Shown here: piece by piece, positions 5,641-10,491 of the stretch
Position numbering within the stretch: the stretch's first letter is position 1
Layout: each line of letters begins with the position of its first letter
DNA from: Candidatus Atribacteria bacterium
GTDB lineage: Bacteria > Atribacterota > Atribacteria > Atribacterales > Caldatribacteriaceae
Length of the DNA stretch: 10,491 nucleotides
Assembly: GCA_029982105.1 (NCBI GenBank)
Contig: JARRCQ010000032.1
Location: forward strand, 1-10,491
Direction: 5' to 3'
The notes under the pieces: model-generated
Told to the model about the DNA's origin: nothing
The model's input: only the letters and a program-made list of their open reading frames with translations
The model's database searches: none
Program-made: the position numbers and the translations under genes

Positions 5641-8052
5641 TTAATATACATCTACTACCGAAGTAACTTTTCTGGTTTTCATTTCGGCCAAGCGGTCAGC
5701 AACCAGAATAAGCCGGGAATTTTTAATTTTTTGGTCTTTAAAGAGATTATTTAAAATTATTCCTTCTAAAATATCGGCAATTTCTTTGTCTTTTCTCAAG
5801 TGATAGAGAAATCGCCAGATAGCAGGAGGCTTGACAAACAACCGGTTAGATTGGCTAATAAGGGGGTCAAAATCCTGCAGGGAATTAGAAATTCTATGTA
5901 TCAGCGCCCGGCTGGAGTTGCCGCTATTGATAGCCCGAGCAATCTTCTCCCCCAGTTCCAGAGCAATCTCTAACTCAAACCAGGTTAAGGTCTCATTAAA
6001 AATCGTCACCTTATCTTTAGTGGGGTTTGTCTCTCCATAATAAAGGAAGGTTTTCGAAGCAGTGAGTGCCTCTTCTACTAAGGAACTGGTTCGGATGACC
6101 GGATAATCATAAGGAACGCAGACTATTCCCCCTGAAAGTGAGAACTTAGGATTTCCCCCGGTACAGGTGCGAAATGAATCACGAATTTTACCAGCAAGGT
6201 GAACGATGGTCTCCCAGTTGCCCACCATAAACAAATCATCTCCACCGATATACGCAGGATAGATTTTAGTTTTATCCGGGTCGGATTTTCGAAAGAGATA
6301 GACAAGATAGGTGTTGAAAAATAGCTCCACCCGCCGGGAAAAAGTGCGAATCCGAGAGAGGGAAGTAGCCTCTCCAGAGCGTTCTTTTTCTCTTCCAGCA
6401 AGCTCAGAGAGCAAACTTCCCAGGTTATCCAGATCCATTTTGAGATAACCAAGTCGGGGGCTCCCTACTTTTTTACCTTCATCTTCTGAATGAATACCAG
6501 TCTGGGCAATCTGGTCAAAAGTTTGTTCGGGTAAAGTAAAACTCCCGGATAGAAATCCATCTAAAATAGTTCCATCAGGAGCATGGATATCTAAGTTTTC
6601 TAATTGATAAATTTTCTCGTTAGAGCGAGGTTTACGAAAAGAACTCTCAAAGGAAATTTCATACCCCAGGGAAGCAAAAAAGCTAAAAATAGAAGGCTTT
6701 AATGATTGCTGATTCGGATTAGTTCTTTTCTCTATCAAGTATTTAGAATTTTTTAAGGTATTGGTGAGCTCCACCAGCGACCGGCAAACCGGACAGAGAA
6801 CCTCTTCTTCACCAGAGGAGGATGTTCCCCTGCGACCACACGAAACACAGTGCTCCCCTTCTCGAACTATTTCCTCACTCGGAACAAAGAGCTGGTCGTA
6901 CAGCTTTTCTTTCATTTCCCAGAAACGTCTTCCTTTATCCTTTGCTATAGTGTTATTGAGTTTTTCAAGAACCAGTTGAAAATAAAACATATCCTCAAGA
7001 CTTGCTTTGACCGAAGAAAGAATAAAGGCAATCTCTCCTCGGTGGAGAGTCCAGAGATGAGAGGTAATCTTTTCCCGAATTTCAACCAGCTCCTTCTCAA
7101 AAGAAAGAGGCAGGATGAGTTGAAAATTTCCCCCACCCAAATAGAGAATGTTTGCCGGAGTAAGATGACACTGGTCCAGGATATATTTTGCCACATATCG
7201 AGGAACGAGGTCTAAATAAACTGAACGCCCCTTGAGACTCCGCGCCGCACCCTTAGAGGGAATGTTAAAGATAAAATTCTGAATCCCCGAGAGGTCTCCA
7301 CCTACAATTAGAAAAAGGTCTTTATCCCCCCTTTTCCCCTCTTTCTTTCTAATCCACTTTTTGATTTCCTCTATGTCATTCTCCCGAAGAAGACCATTTT
7401 CCCAATCAATGTAGAGAGAATGGGCGAGAGCTGCTGTTACCCGAGAATGGTCATAGAGTGATATGTCGCTCACGAAACGACTGGTCTGGGCTGGAACTGA
7501 AGAAAAATAGATTTCCATAACTCCCAATAGTTTTTCAAGAGTATCAGTAAAAGGGAAATCTTGTAGCATTTTATCCATGAGTTTTTTATAATTTGCCGTT
7601 TCAATAGTATTCTGAGTGGTAGGCATAAGGGTTTCAAAGCTAAGAGGTTTAAGCGGATAATAAAACGGCTGCGTCTCCTCATCACCGATTCGAGAAAAAA
7701 TAGAGCGAAGGGGAACTTTATAGTATATCTGGGTATTTTCTTCATCTTCCTCCCGCTCTGCCGCTGACATCCAGTCTGCCACCTGAAGAATTGATTCTTC
7801 AATAGTATGAGGATTGTGATGGGAGAGAACCAGCTTTTCCACTTCTTCGGTGAGCAAGTCTTTTAACCCAGGATGGAGCAAAGAGTTTTGAGCGTTCCTC
7901 AAAGTTCGGATTAAAAAAGCAGAATATTTAGCATGCAGATAAGAAGCCTTAGCCTCTTGAAGGTCACCGGGCAAATCAAAATACCGACAACGCTCCAGAG
8001 CTTTTCCTACATCATGAAGCAATGCTCCAAGCACGAATTGCTCTTCGTTCAT
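5641..8052 (-). CDS. cas10: Type III-A large subunit Cas10/Csm1 with HD nuclease and cOA-synthesising palm
   Basis: This is the signature protein of the system. On target-RNA binding, the family cuts single-stranded DNA through its HD domain and makes cOA from ATP through the palm domain. The 803-aa product starts with an HD domain (LLHDVGK with H13-D14, SHHN at 77-80, D93 in VADWMSAAER). The first palm follows (RSLKGRSVYLDL, then YLGGGNFQLILP), a zinc finger C402-x2-C405/C420-x2-C423, and the second palm with G603-G604-D605-D606 in YIGGDDLF. A helical C-terminal domain ends the chain. All key residues are intact, so both DNase and cyclase activity are expected. The ATG at 8052 is preceded by AAGGGGGG at a good distance. 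It is the first gene of the effector operon. Confidence 0.96.
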   Translation of the reverse strand: MNEEQFVLGALLHDVGKALERCRYFDLPGDLQEAKASYLHAKYSAFLIRTLRNAQNSLLHPGLKDLLTEEVEKLVLSHHNPHTIEESILQVADWMSAAEREEDEENTQIYYKVPLRSIFSRIGDEETQPFYYPLKPLSFETLMPTTQNTIETANYKKLMDKMLQDFPFTDTLEKLLGVMEIYFSSVPAQTSRFVSDISLYDHSRVTAALAHSLYIDWENGLLRENDIEEIKKWIRKKEGKRGDKDLFLIVGGDLSGIQNFIFNIPSKGAARSLKGRSVYLDLVPRYVAKYILDQCHLTPANILYLGGGNFQLILPLSFEKELVEIREKITSHLWTLHRGEIAFILSSVKASLEDMFYFQLVLEKLNNTIAKDKGRRFWEMKEKLYDQLFVPSEEIVREGEHCVSCGRRGTSSSGEEEVLCPVCRSLVELTNTLKNSKYLIEKRTNPNQQSLKPSIFSFFASLGYEISFESSFRKPRSNEKIYQLENLDIHAPDGTILDGFLSGSFTLPEQTFDQIAQTGIHSEDEGKKVGSPRLGYLKMDLDNLGSLLSELAGREKERSGEATSLSRIRTFSRRVELFFNTYLVYLFRKSDPDKTKIYPAYIGGDDLFMVGNWETIVHLAGKIRDSFRTCTGGNPKFSLSGGIVCVPYDYPVIRTSSLVEEALTASKTFLYYGETNPTKDKVTIFNETLTWFELEIALELGEKIARAINSGNSSRALIHRISNSLQDFDPLISQSNRLFVKPPAIWRFLYHLRKDKEIADILEGIILNNLFKDQKIKNSRLILVADRLAEMKTRKVTSVVDVY

Positions 8053-8079
8053 TTATTACCCCCCTTGAAGCAAGAACAG

Positions 8080-8108
8080 ATTTTAATGCTCCTTTTGATA
8101 TAGTGCAA
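8080..8108 (-). promoter_or_regulatory. Candidate sigma-70-type promoter of the csm operon
   Basis: On the minus strand, TTGCAC (8108-8103) is followed after exactly 17 bases by TAAAAT (8085-8080). The -10 box fits 5 of 6 consensus bases and the -35 box only 3 of 6. The implied leader before cas10 is about 20 bases. The gap between the 100-aa gene and cas10 is about 100 bases, far larger than any gap inside the operon, which favours a promoter here. Confidence 0.4.
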
Positions 8109-8121
8109 AAAACGCTAATAT

Positions 8122-8131
8122 AACATATGTT
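8122..8131. promoter_or_regulatory. Perfect 10-bp palindrome upstream of the cas10 promoter
   Basis: AACATATGTT is a perfect palindrome with CTAAT- and TCTAAT-like sequence on its sides. It sits about 14 bases upstream of the candidate -35 box, where an operator or activator site could lie. No regulator is identified. Confidence 0.3.
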
Positions 8132-8151
8132 CTAATTTCATTGCGTAATTT

Positions 8152-8454
8152 TTATTTGCTGTTCAAATTTTCAGACTGTCGGTAGGCTTTGATGCCTTCC
8201 TTAACACCTTCCTTAACACCTTCCTTAACACCTTCCTTAACTGCTTCTTTAATCGCATCAACCAGATCTTCTCTCATAACTTCGAACTCATGATAAAATC
8301 CATCAAATTGAGACCTGATAGTTTGTTCCAGTGCTTCCCCAATCTCTGCATATACTTCATTAGCATAGCTACCGACCACCCCGGGAGAGTTTTCTGCATA
8401 TTTCCTGAGTGATTCGATATTGCCTGCTTTCCTCATTGCATCGCCTAAAGACAT
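8152..8454 (-). CDS. Small protein of unknown function with C-terminal KEGV repeats
   Basis: I do not recognise this 100-aa protein. It starts MSLGDAMRKAGNIESL and looks helical throughout, with no signal peptide or membrane segment. The C-terminal third is a run of four-residue units GVKEGVKEGVKEG encoded by a 12-bp tandem repeat. Similar short KEG-type tails occur at the ends of some Rpn/PD-(D/E)XK-type proteins, but no nuclease motif is present here. Translation is well supported: GGGAGGTGAT stands 7 bases before the ATG. It lies on the same strand as cas10, about 100 bases upstream, and is preceded by the 65-aa gene. It shares with that protein a loose pattern: a V-x-SY-x3-(V/L)Y segment followed by an amphipathic helix. 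That is weak evidence for relatedness. Confidence 0.65.
   Translation of the reverse strand: MSLGDAMRKAGNIESLRKYAENSPGVVGSYANEVYAEIGEALEQTIRSQFDGFYHEFEVMREDLVDAIKEAVKEGVKEGVKEGVKEGIKAYRQSENLNSK
8195..8241. repeat. 12-bp in-frame tandem repeat (about 3.9 copies)
   Basis: The unit CCTTCCTTAACA repeats at 8195, 8207, 8219 and 8231 without a mismatch until the end of the fourth copy. Degenerate copies continue on the right. On the coding (minus) strand it gives repeated V-K-E-G. Because 12 is a multiple of three, gain or loss of a unit would change protein length without a frameshift. Confidence 0.9.
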
Positions 8455-8674
8455 TTTATCACCTCCCTCTTTTTTTCCTTCTTATTTTAGGGTGCCTCCT
8501 TAACCCCTATCCCTTTTCATCATTTCTGAATGTTTCTGCGAGGAATCCAGAACAAAAAGAACAAAACAATAAAGAGAAAACCGAACTCTCTCTTGCCTTC
8601 TTCAAAAACAACCAGCATCCCCCTTTTTTTCCGCCTTTGGAGGAAACCTCACTTTTTAGACCTGAACAAACTTG
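8455..8674. other. Intergenic gap between the two small genes
   Basis: About 220 bases hold the ribosome site of the 100-aa gene, a copy of a short dispersed repeat (8523-8548), long A- and T-rich tracts, and a small GAGG-AAA-CCTC hairpin near 8640-8650. I see no convincing gene or strong promoter. Confidence 0.5.
8523..8548. repeat. Short dispersed intergenic repeat, copy 1
   Basis: This segment matches 9309-9334 at most positions, with the shared core CTGAATG-2-TCTGCGAGG-1-ATC. The same start, CCTGAATG, recurs alone at about 447-454 and 9280-9287. It is found only between genes in this window. Confidence 0.55.
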
Positions 8675-8872
8675 TTAATCCCCATTATGATTCTTCAATT
8701 CTTTGAGAACTTCTTCTTTAACCTGCTGTTTAACCTCCGATACGATATCTCTAACGAGAGAGGTGTAGAGCGGAGAGAGGTAAGACGCTACTCGGTCTGG
8801 AGCCCCTGCCATTCTCTTGGTTCGCTCAATTTCGGCTAAAGTTTTTCCGATTCGCTCAGCAAAATCAGACAT
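8675..8872 (-). CDS. Small helical protein of unknown function
   Basis: I do not recognise this 65-aa protein (MSDFAERIGKTLAEIERTKR...). It appears to be two or three amphipathic helices, with a basic N-terminal half and a strongly charged C-terminal helix (SEVKQQVKEEVLKELK). No membrane segment or DNA-binding motif is evident. The start at 8872 is preferred over an ATG three codons upstream because GGGGG lies 9 bases before it. The upstream ATG abuts that site directly. It is the first gene of the leftward block and has the best candidate promoter. It could be co-transcribed with the 100-aa gene, although 220 bases separate them. It is short but has a promoter, a ribosome site and a plausible composition, so it is probably real. 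Confidence 0.55.
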   Translation of the reverse strand: MSDFAERIGKTLAEIERTKRMAGAPDRVASYLSPLYTSLVRDIVSEVKQQVKEEVLKELKNHNGD

Positions 8873-8929
8873 ACGATGCATCCCCCTTAAAGAGCCAGGA
8901 TGTTATAACTAAAAGAGAACCCTCTACTT

Positions 8930-8959
8930 ATTATAGTATATCCTATACTTTATCGTCTA
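8930..8959 (-). promoter_or_regulatory. Candidate promoter of the 65-aa gene
   Basis: On the minus strand, TAGACG (8959-8954) and a perfect TATAAT (8935-8930) are separated by 18 bases. The start codon is about 58 bases downstream of the -10 box. An alternative pair, TTGAAA (8968-8963) and TAGGAT (8945-8940) with 17 bases between, overlaps it. Either would direct leftward transcription. Confidence 0.5.
8935..8949. promoter_or_regulatory. Operator-like inverted repeat within the promoter
   Basis: AGTATA-TCC-TATACT is a perfect 6-bp inverted repeat overlapping the -10 box and spacer of the candidate promoter. This is the usual place for a repressor site. A second inverted repeat, GTCTAT-7-ATAGAC, lies directly upstream at 8955-8973. 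The cognate regulator is not evident in the window. Confidence 0.4.
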
Positions 8960-8974
8960 TAATTTCAATAGACT

Positions 8975-8997
8975 ATAAGGGGGTTTTGCCCCCTTAT
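8975..8997. terminator. Strong 9-bp hairpin, possible terminator or REP-like element
   Basis: ATAAGGGGG (8975-8983) pairs perfectly with CCCCCTTAT (8989-8997) around a TTTTG loop. Neither side has a long T run beyond the stem, so it is not a textbook intrinsic terminator. A related GGGGGC-AAAGCCC hairpin is seen near 364-376. It marks the start of the repeat-rich right flank. Confidence 0.4.
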
Positions 8998-9033
8998 CAA
9001 CCCCCAAAAAGCAAAGGGAAAAAAACAAATATT

Positions 9034-9230
9034 ACTGGTGGGAAAATATCCACCAGTACGCTGGGAAAAAACATCCCAGCGTGGCGATCTCGCCTCCTCC
9101 CGTCATCGCGAGGAGCGAAGCGACGTGGCGATCTCGTTTTTGGATTTTTGGCAAACTCTATAAGGCAAGTTACATCATACTAAAAGCTTGGGATTGCCAC
9201 GCCATACGAAAAAACGAGGCTCGCAATGCC
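9034..9230. repeat. Composite intergenic repeat cluster, right copy
   Basis: Two hairpins stand back to back: ACTGGTGG (9034-9041) with CCACCAGT (9050-9057), and CGCTGGG (9059-9065) with CCCAGCG (9075-9081). They are followed by GTGGCGATCTCG, a CGTCATCGCGAGGAGCGAAG segment, a second GTGGCGATCTCG at 9125-9136, and the 39-bp unit at 9190-9228 that is identical to 11-49. From 9059 on, the order matches the left copy at 230-358. The repeats therefore bracket the whole CRISPR block in the same orientation. Confidence 0.7.
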
Positions 9231-9308
9231 AATTGAGAGGGAAATTGCCCCCTTTATGACCTTTTTTGTTTAACATTCCTGAATGGTTTTATCACCCTTC
9301 CGTTGTCA

Positions 9309-9334
9309 CCCCTGAATGCCTCTGCGAGGGATCT
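9309..9334. repeat. Short dispersed intergenic repeat, copy 2
   Basis: This copy matches 8523-8548 in the core CTGAATG-2-TCTGCGAGG-1-ATC. Both copies read in the same direction on the plus strand. Confidence 0.55.
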
Positions 9335-9353
9335 ATAGTTTTTAAAAACATAG

Positions 9354-9378
9354 ATTCCCGATTAAAGCACTCGGGAAT
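9354..9378. repeat. REP-like palindrome
   Basis: ATTCCCGA (9354-9361) pairs with TCGGGAAT (9371-9378) around a 9-base loop, followed by GACA. It resembles the common bacterial 'GTCATTCCCG...CGGGAATC' intergenic palindromes. Only one copy is in this window. Confidence 0.6.
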
Positions 9379-9429
9379 GACAAAATAGAAGAAGTGATAG
9401 AGGAAAACCATCAGATGATTACTTACTTT

Positions 9430-9447
9430 ATACCCCGGAAGGGGTAT
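9430..9447. other. Perfect 7-bp hairpin with a GGAA loop
   Basis: ATACCCC-GGAA-GGGGTAT is a compact hairpin about 70 bases upstream of the initiator-gene promoter. It lacks a following T run on either strand. It could insulate the gene from read-through or be another repeat element. Confidence 0.4.
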
Positions 9448-9514
9448 CTCTTATCAGTCGCCTGCTTTTATTAAGTTATAAAGATAAATATTTCTGTGAG
9501 GATAACTAATATGG

Positions 9515-9543
9515 TTGATTTTTAGTAATAGTTGTCCTATAAT
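9515..9543 (+). promoter_or_regulatory. Promoter of the initiator-like gene
   Basis: TTGATT (9515-9520) and a perfect TATAAT (9538-9543) are separated by exactly 17 bases. The start codon at 9611 leaves a leader of about 60 bases. This is the clearest sigma-70-type promoter in the window. Confidence 0.65.
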
Positions 9544-9589
9544 CAGGATAGTCCTTTTAGAAGGACAAAGATATTTTATCTGTCCTATA
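9533..9589. promoter_or_regulatory. Repeated TGTCCTATA sites and leader hairpins
   Basis: TGTCCTATA occurs at 9533-9541, overlapping the -10 box, and again at 9581-9589. Between them are a perfect inverted repeat GTCCTT-TTAG-AAGGAC (9551-9566) and AGATA-TTT-TATCT (9569-9581). Multiple copies of a GTCCT half-site, in both orientations over the promoter and leader, suggest an operator array, possibly for autoregulation by the encoded protein. They are unlike the iterons inside the gene. Confidence 0.4.
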
Positions 9590-9598
9590 TTAAGAGAT

Positions 9599-9605
9599 AA
9601 GGAGG
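9599..9605 (+). promoter_or_regulatory. Ribosome binding site of the initiator-like gene
   Basis: AAGGAGG lies 5 bases before the ATG at 9611. It fixes the start there and excludes the longer open frame beginning at 9515, whose first codons lie in the promoter. Confidence 0.8.
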
Positions 9606-9610
9606 AAACT

Positions 9611-10489
9611 ATGAAAGAAAAGTTTATTGATAGTAAATGGCATTTTACCATAATAGAAAATTCGGTGATTGAAGATGAAAAGTTACTTCCCAGTGAAAAG
9701 TTAGTCTATATTGTTCTTTCTAAATTTGCCTCTCAGGAGAGGTGTTGTTTTCCTTCTCTTTCTACTATCTCTAAGCTCTCTGGGTATTCTAAAAGTACAG
9801 TAGTGAGAGCTATAAAACGGCTTTGTCATTTGGGCTACCTCAGGAAAGAAAGGAGAAAGGATGAGGTAAGAGGAAATATCTCTACCTTTTATACTCTCAC
9901 CTTGCCAGAAGATACTTCCTTACCCAATGCCCCCCTGCCGGAAGAAGCTTCTGAAGAATCTACCCCGGAAGAGGAAGAACTTCTTTTTGACTCTACCCCT
10001 TGTCTCAATGACACCAGCCCTTGTATCAATGAGACAAGCCCTTGTCTTATGATGACACAACCCTTGTATCATGATGACACTACCCTTGTGTCACCAGTAG
10101 ACCATAACGATATATATTATAACTATATCCAGTTAACGAGAGATAATAAATATATTACTTACGTCCGGAGGGATTCTCCGGAAGCAAAAAGAGAAATAGT
10201 AACTCATCTCTATCACCAACTCAAAGATTTAGGAATCTCTAAATCTCCTTCCTGGTTTGGTAAACAAATGAAAATAGCTGAGAATCTTCTTTCTCGTTAT
10301 CCTCCCGATACCATATTTTCAGTAATAGATTTTGCTTTTCAGGATTCTTTCTGGAAAACCTCTTTTGATGGTTTAGAGAAAATGGAGAAAGTATTACAGA
10401 AAATGAAAGGAGAAAAAAGTGACAGAAAGCTCAGCGATGAAGAATATTATTATGGATGTGAACCCCGGGGATGCCGAATCCTACGATAA
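9611..10489 (+). CDS. Winged-helix replication-initiator-like protein (HTH_36 type)
   Basis: The 292-aa product has an N-terminal helix-turn-helix (about residues 25-82). SEKLVYIVLSKFA comes first, then FPSLSTISKLSGYSKSTVVR as the recognition part, then a LGYLRKERR wing. This is the pattern of HTH_36-type phage and plasmid replication proteins. An acidic linker follows (~105-127), then a low-conservation segment (~129-165) whose DNA consists of iteron-like repeats. The C-terminal part (~190-292) includes VIDFAFQDSFWKTSF, which resembles the tail of phage replisome organisers that bind a helicase loader. It is transcribed rightward, away from the CRISPR block, from its own promoter, and ends two bases before the window edge. 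It could instead be a transcriptional regulator, but the C-terminal half and internal repeats favour replication. No active-site motif of a rolling-circle Rep is seen. Confidence 0.75.
   Translation: MKEKFIDSKWHFTIIENSVIEDEKLLPSEKLVYIVLSKFASQERCCFPSLSTISKLSGYSKSTVVRAIKRLCHLGYLRKERRKDEVRGNISTFYTLTLPEDTSLPNAPLPEEASEESTPEEEELLFDSTPCLNDTSPCINETSPCLMMTQPLYHDDTTLVSPVDHNDIYYNYIQLTRDNKYITYVRRDSPEAKREIVTHLYHQLKDLGISKSPSWFGKQMKIAENLLSRYPPDTIFSVIDFAFQDSFWKTSFDGLEKMEKVLQKMKGEKSDRKLSDEEYYYGCEPRGCRILR
9997..10100 (+). repeat. Five iteron-like repeats inside the initiator gene
   Basis: CCCTTGT begins at 9997, 10018, 10039, 10061 and 10083, giving steps of 21, 21, 22 and 22 bp (two helical turns). Each of the first four repeats is nearly palindromic: TTGT-N-TCA, then a one-base centre, then TGA-N-ACAA (copy 2 is perfect at all non-N positions). 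Copies 3 and 4 have one more base pair of symmetry around a central G. The fifth keeps only the left half, TTGTGTCA. The 22-bp steps shift the reading frame, so the repetition is not preserved in the protein. Confidence 0.85.
9997..10165. other. Candidate lambda-type replication origin
   Basis: The iteron array is directly followed by a very AT-rich stretch (about 10106-10160, with runs such as GATATATATTATAACTATAT and AATAAATATATTACTT). Iterons inside an initiator gene followed by an AT-rich unwinding region are the known architecture of the lambda O-gene origin and similar phage origins. I see no DnaA box. The origin function is inferred from this layout. Confidence 0.55.
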
Positions 10490-10491
10490 TA

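Larger units (their letters stand above)
9231..9514. other. Gene-free stretch with several small palindromes
   Basis: No supported gene is seen. The stretch contains the second copy of the short dispersed repeat (9309-9334), a REP-like palindrome (9354-9378) and a hairpin with a GGAA loop (9430-9447). With the cluster before it and the promoter after it, 8873-9610 is entirely non-coding. Confidence 0.6.

Noticed and set aside
8409..8678. 89-codon plus-strand open frame between the small genes
   Set aside because: It spans the ribosome site of the 100-aa gene and low-complexity A/T tracts, with no ribosome site of its own and no recognisable motif.
8986..9183. 65-codon plus-strand open frame in the right flank
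   Set aside because: It runs through hairpin repeats that recur elsewhere; the composition is that of translated repeat DNA.
9454..9651. Minus-strand 65-codon open frame over the initiator promoter
   Set aside because: It overlaps a clear promoter, the ribosome site and the start of the plus-strand gene, and shows no start signal.
9997..10100. CRISPR-like array of short repeats
   Set aside because: The period is only 21-22 bp with no room for unique spacers, and the repeats lie inside a coding gene; they fit iterons instead.

Overview
The window looks like bacterial DNA of moderate to low GC, read from the abundance of A/T and the strong AGGAGG-type ribosome binding sites. I cannot name the organism. 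Most of it (about 499-8872) is one leftward (minus-strand) block. Its core is a type III-A CRISPR-Cas effector operon in the classical order cas10 (csm1), csm2, csm3, csm4, csm5, csx1. The genes are packed with gaps of 2 to 26 bases or 4-base ATGA-type overlaps. Cas10 keeps both its HD nuclease motif and the GGDD cyclase motif, Csm3 keeps the target-RNA cleavage aspartate, and the last gene encodes a Csx1-type ribonuclease with an intact HEPN motif. The sequence therefore describes a complete interference and cyclic-oligoadenylate (cOA) signalling module. No CRISPR array, cas6, cas1 or cas2 is present, so guide RNAs must be made elsewhere.

The Csx1 protein is longer than the usual CARF-HEPN form. 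After the HEPN domain it carries about 165 residues that look like a second CARF-type Rossmann domain. This is the most interesting protein observation: it could be a second ligand sensor or a built-in ring nuclease.

Upstream of cas10, on the same strand, lie two small unrecognised genes (100 and 65 aa). The larger has a 12-bp in-frame tandem repeat encoding KEGV units. A candidate promoter with a palindromic, operator-like site precedes the 65-aa gene, and a weaker candidate promoter lies directly before cas10.

Both flanks of the block (1-360 and 9030-9380) hold intergenic hairpin repeats. They include a 39-bp segment that is identical at 11-49 and 9190-9228, a tandem 76-bp unit, and REP-like palindromes.

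On the plus strand at the right end is a winged-helix replication-initiator-like gene (9611-10489) with its own good promoter. Inside its coding sequence are five iteron-like repeats spaced 21, 21, 22 and 22 bp, followed by a strongly AT-rich stretch. This is the layout of a lambda-type origin embedded in an initiator gene. The 22-bp steps break the reading frame, so the repetition is kept at DNA level rather than protein level. This suggests that the CRISPR block sits next to, or within, a replicating or integrating mobile element.
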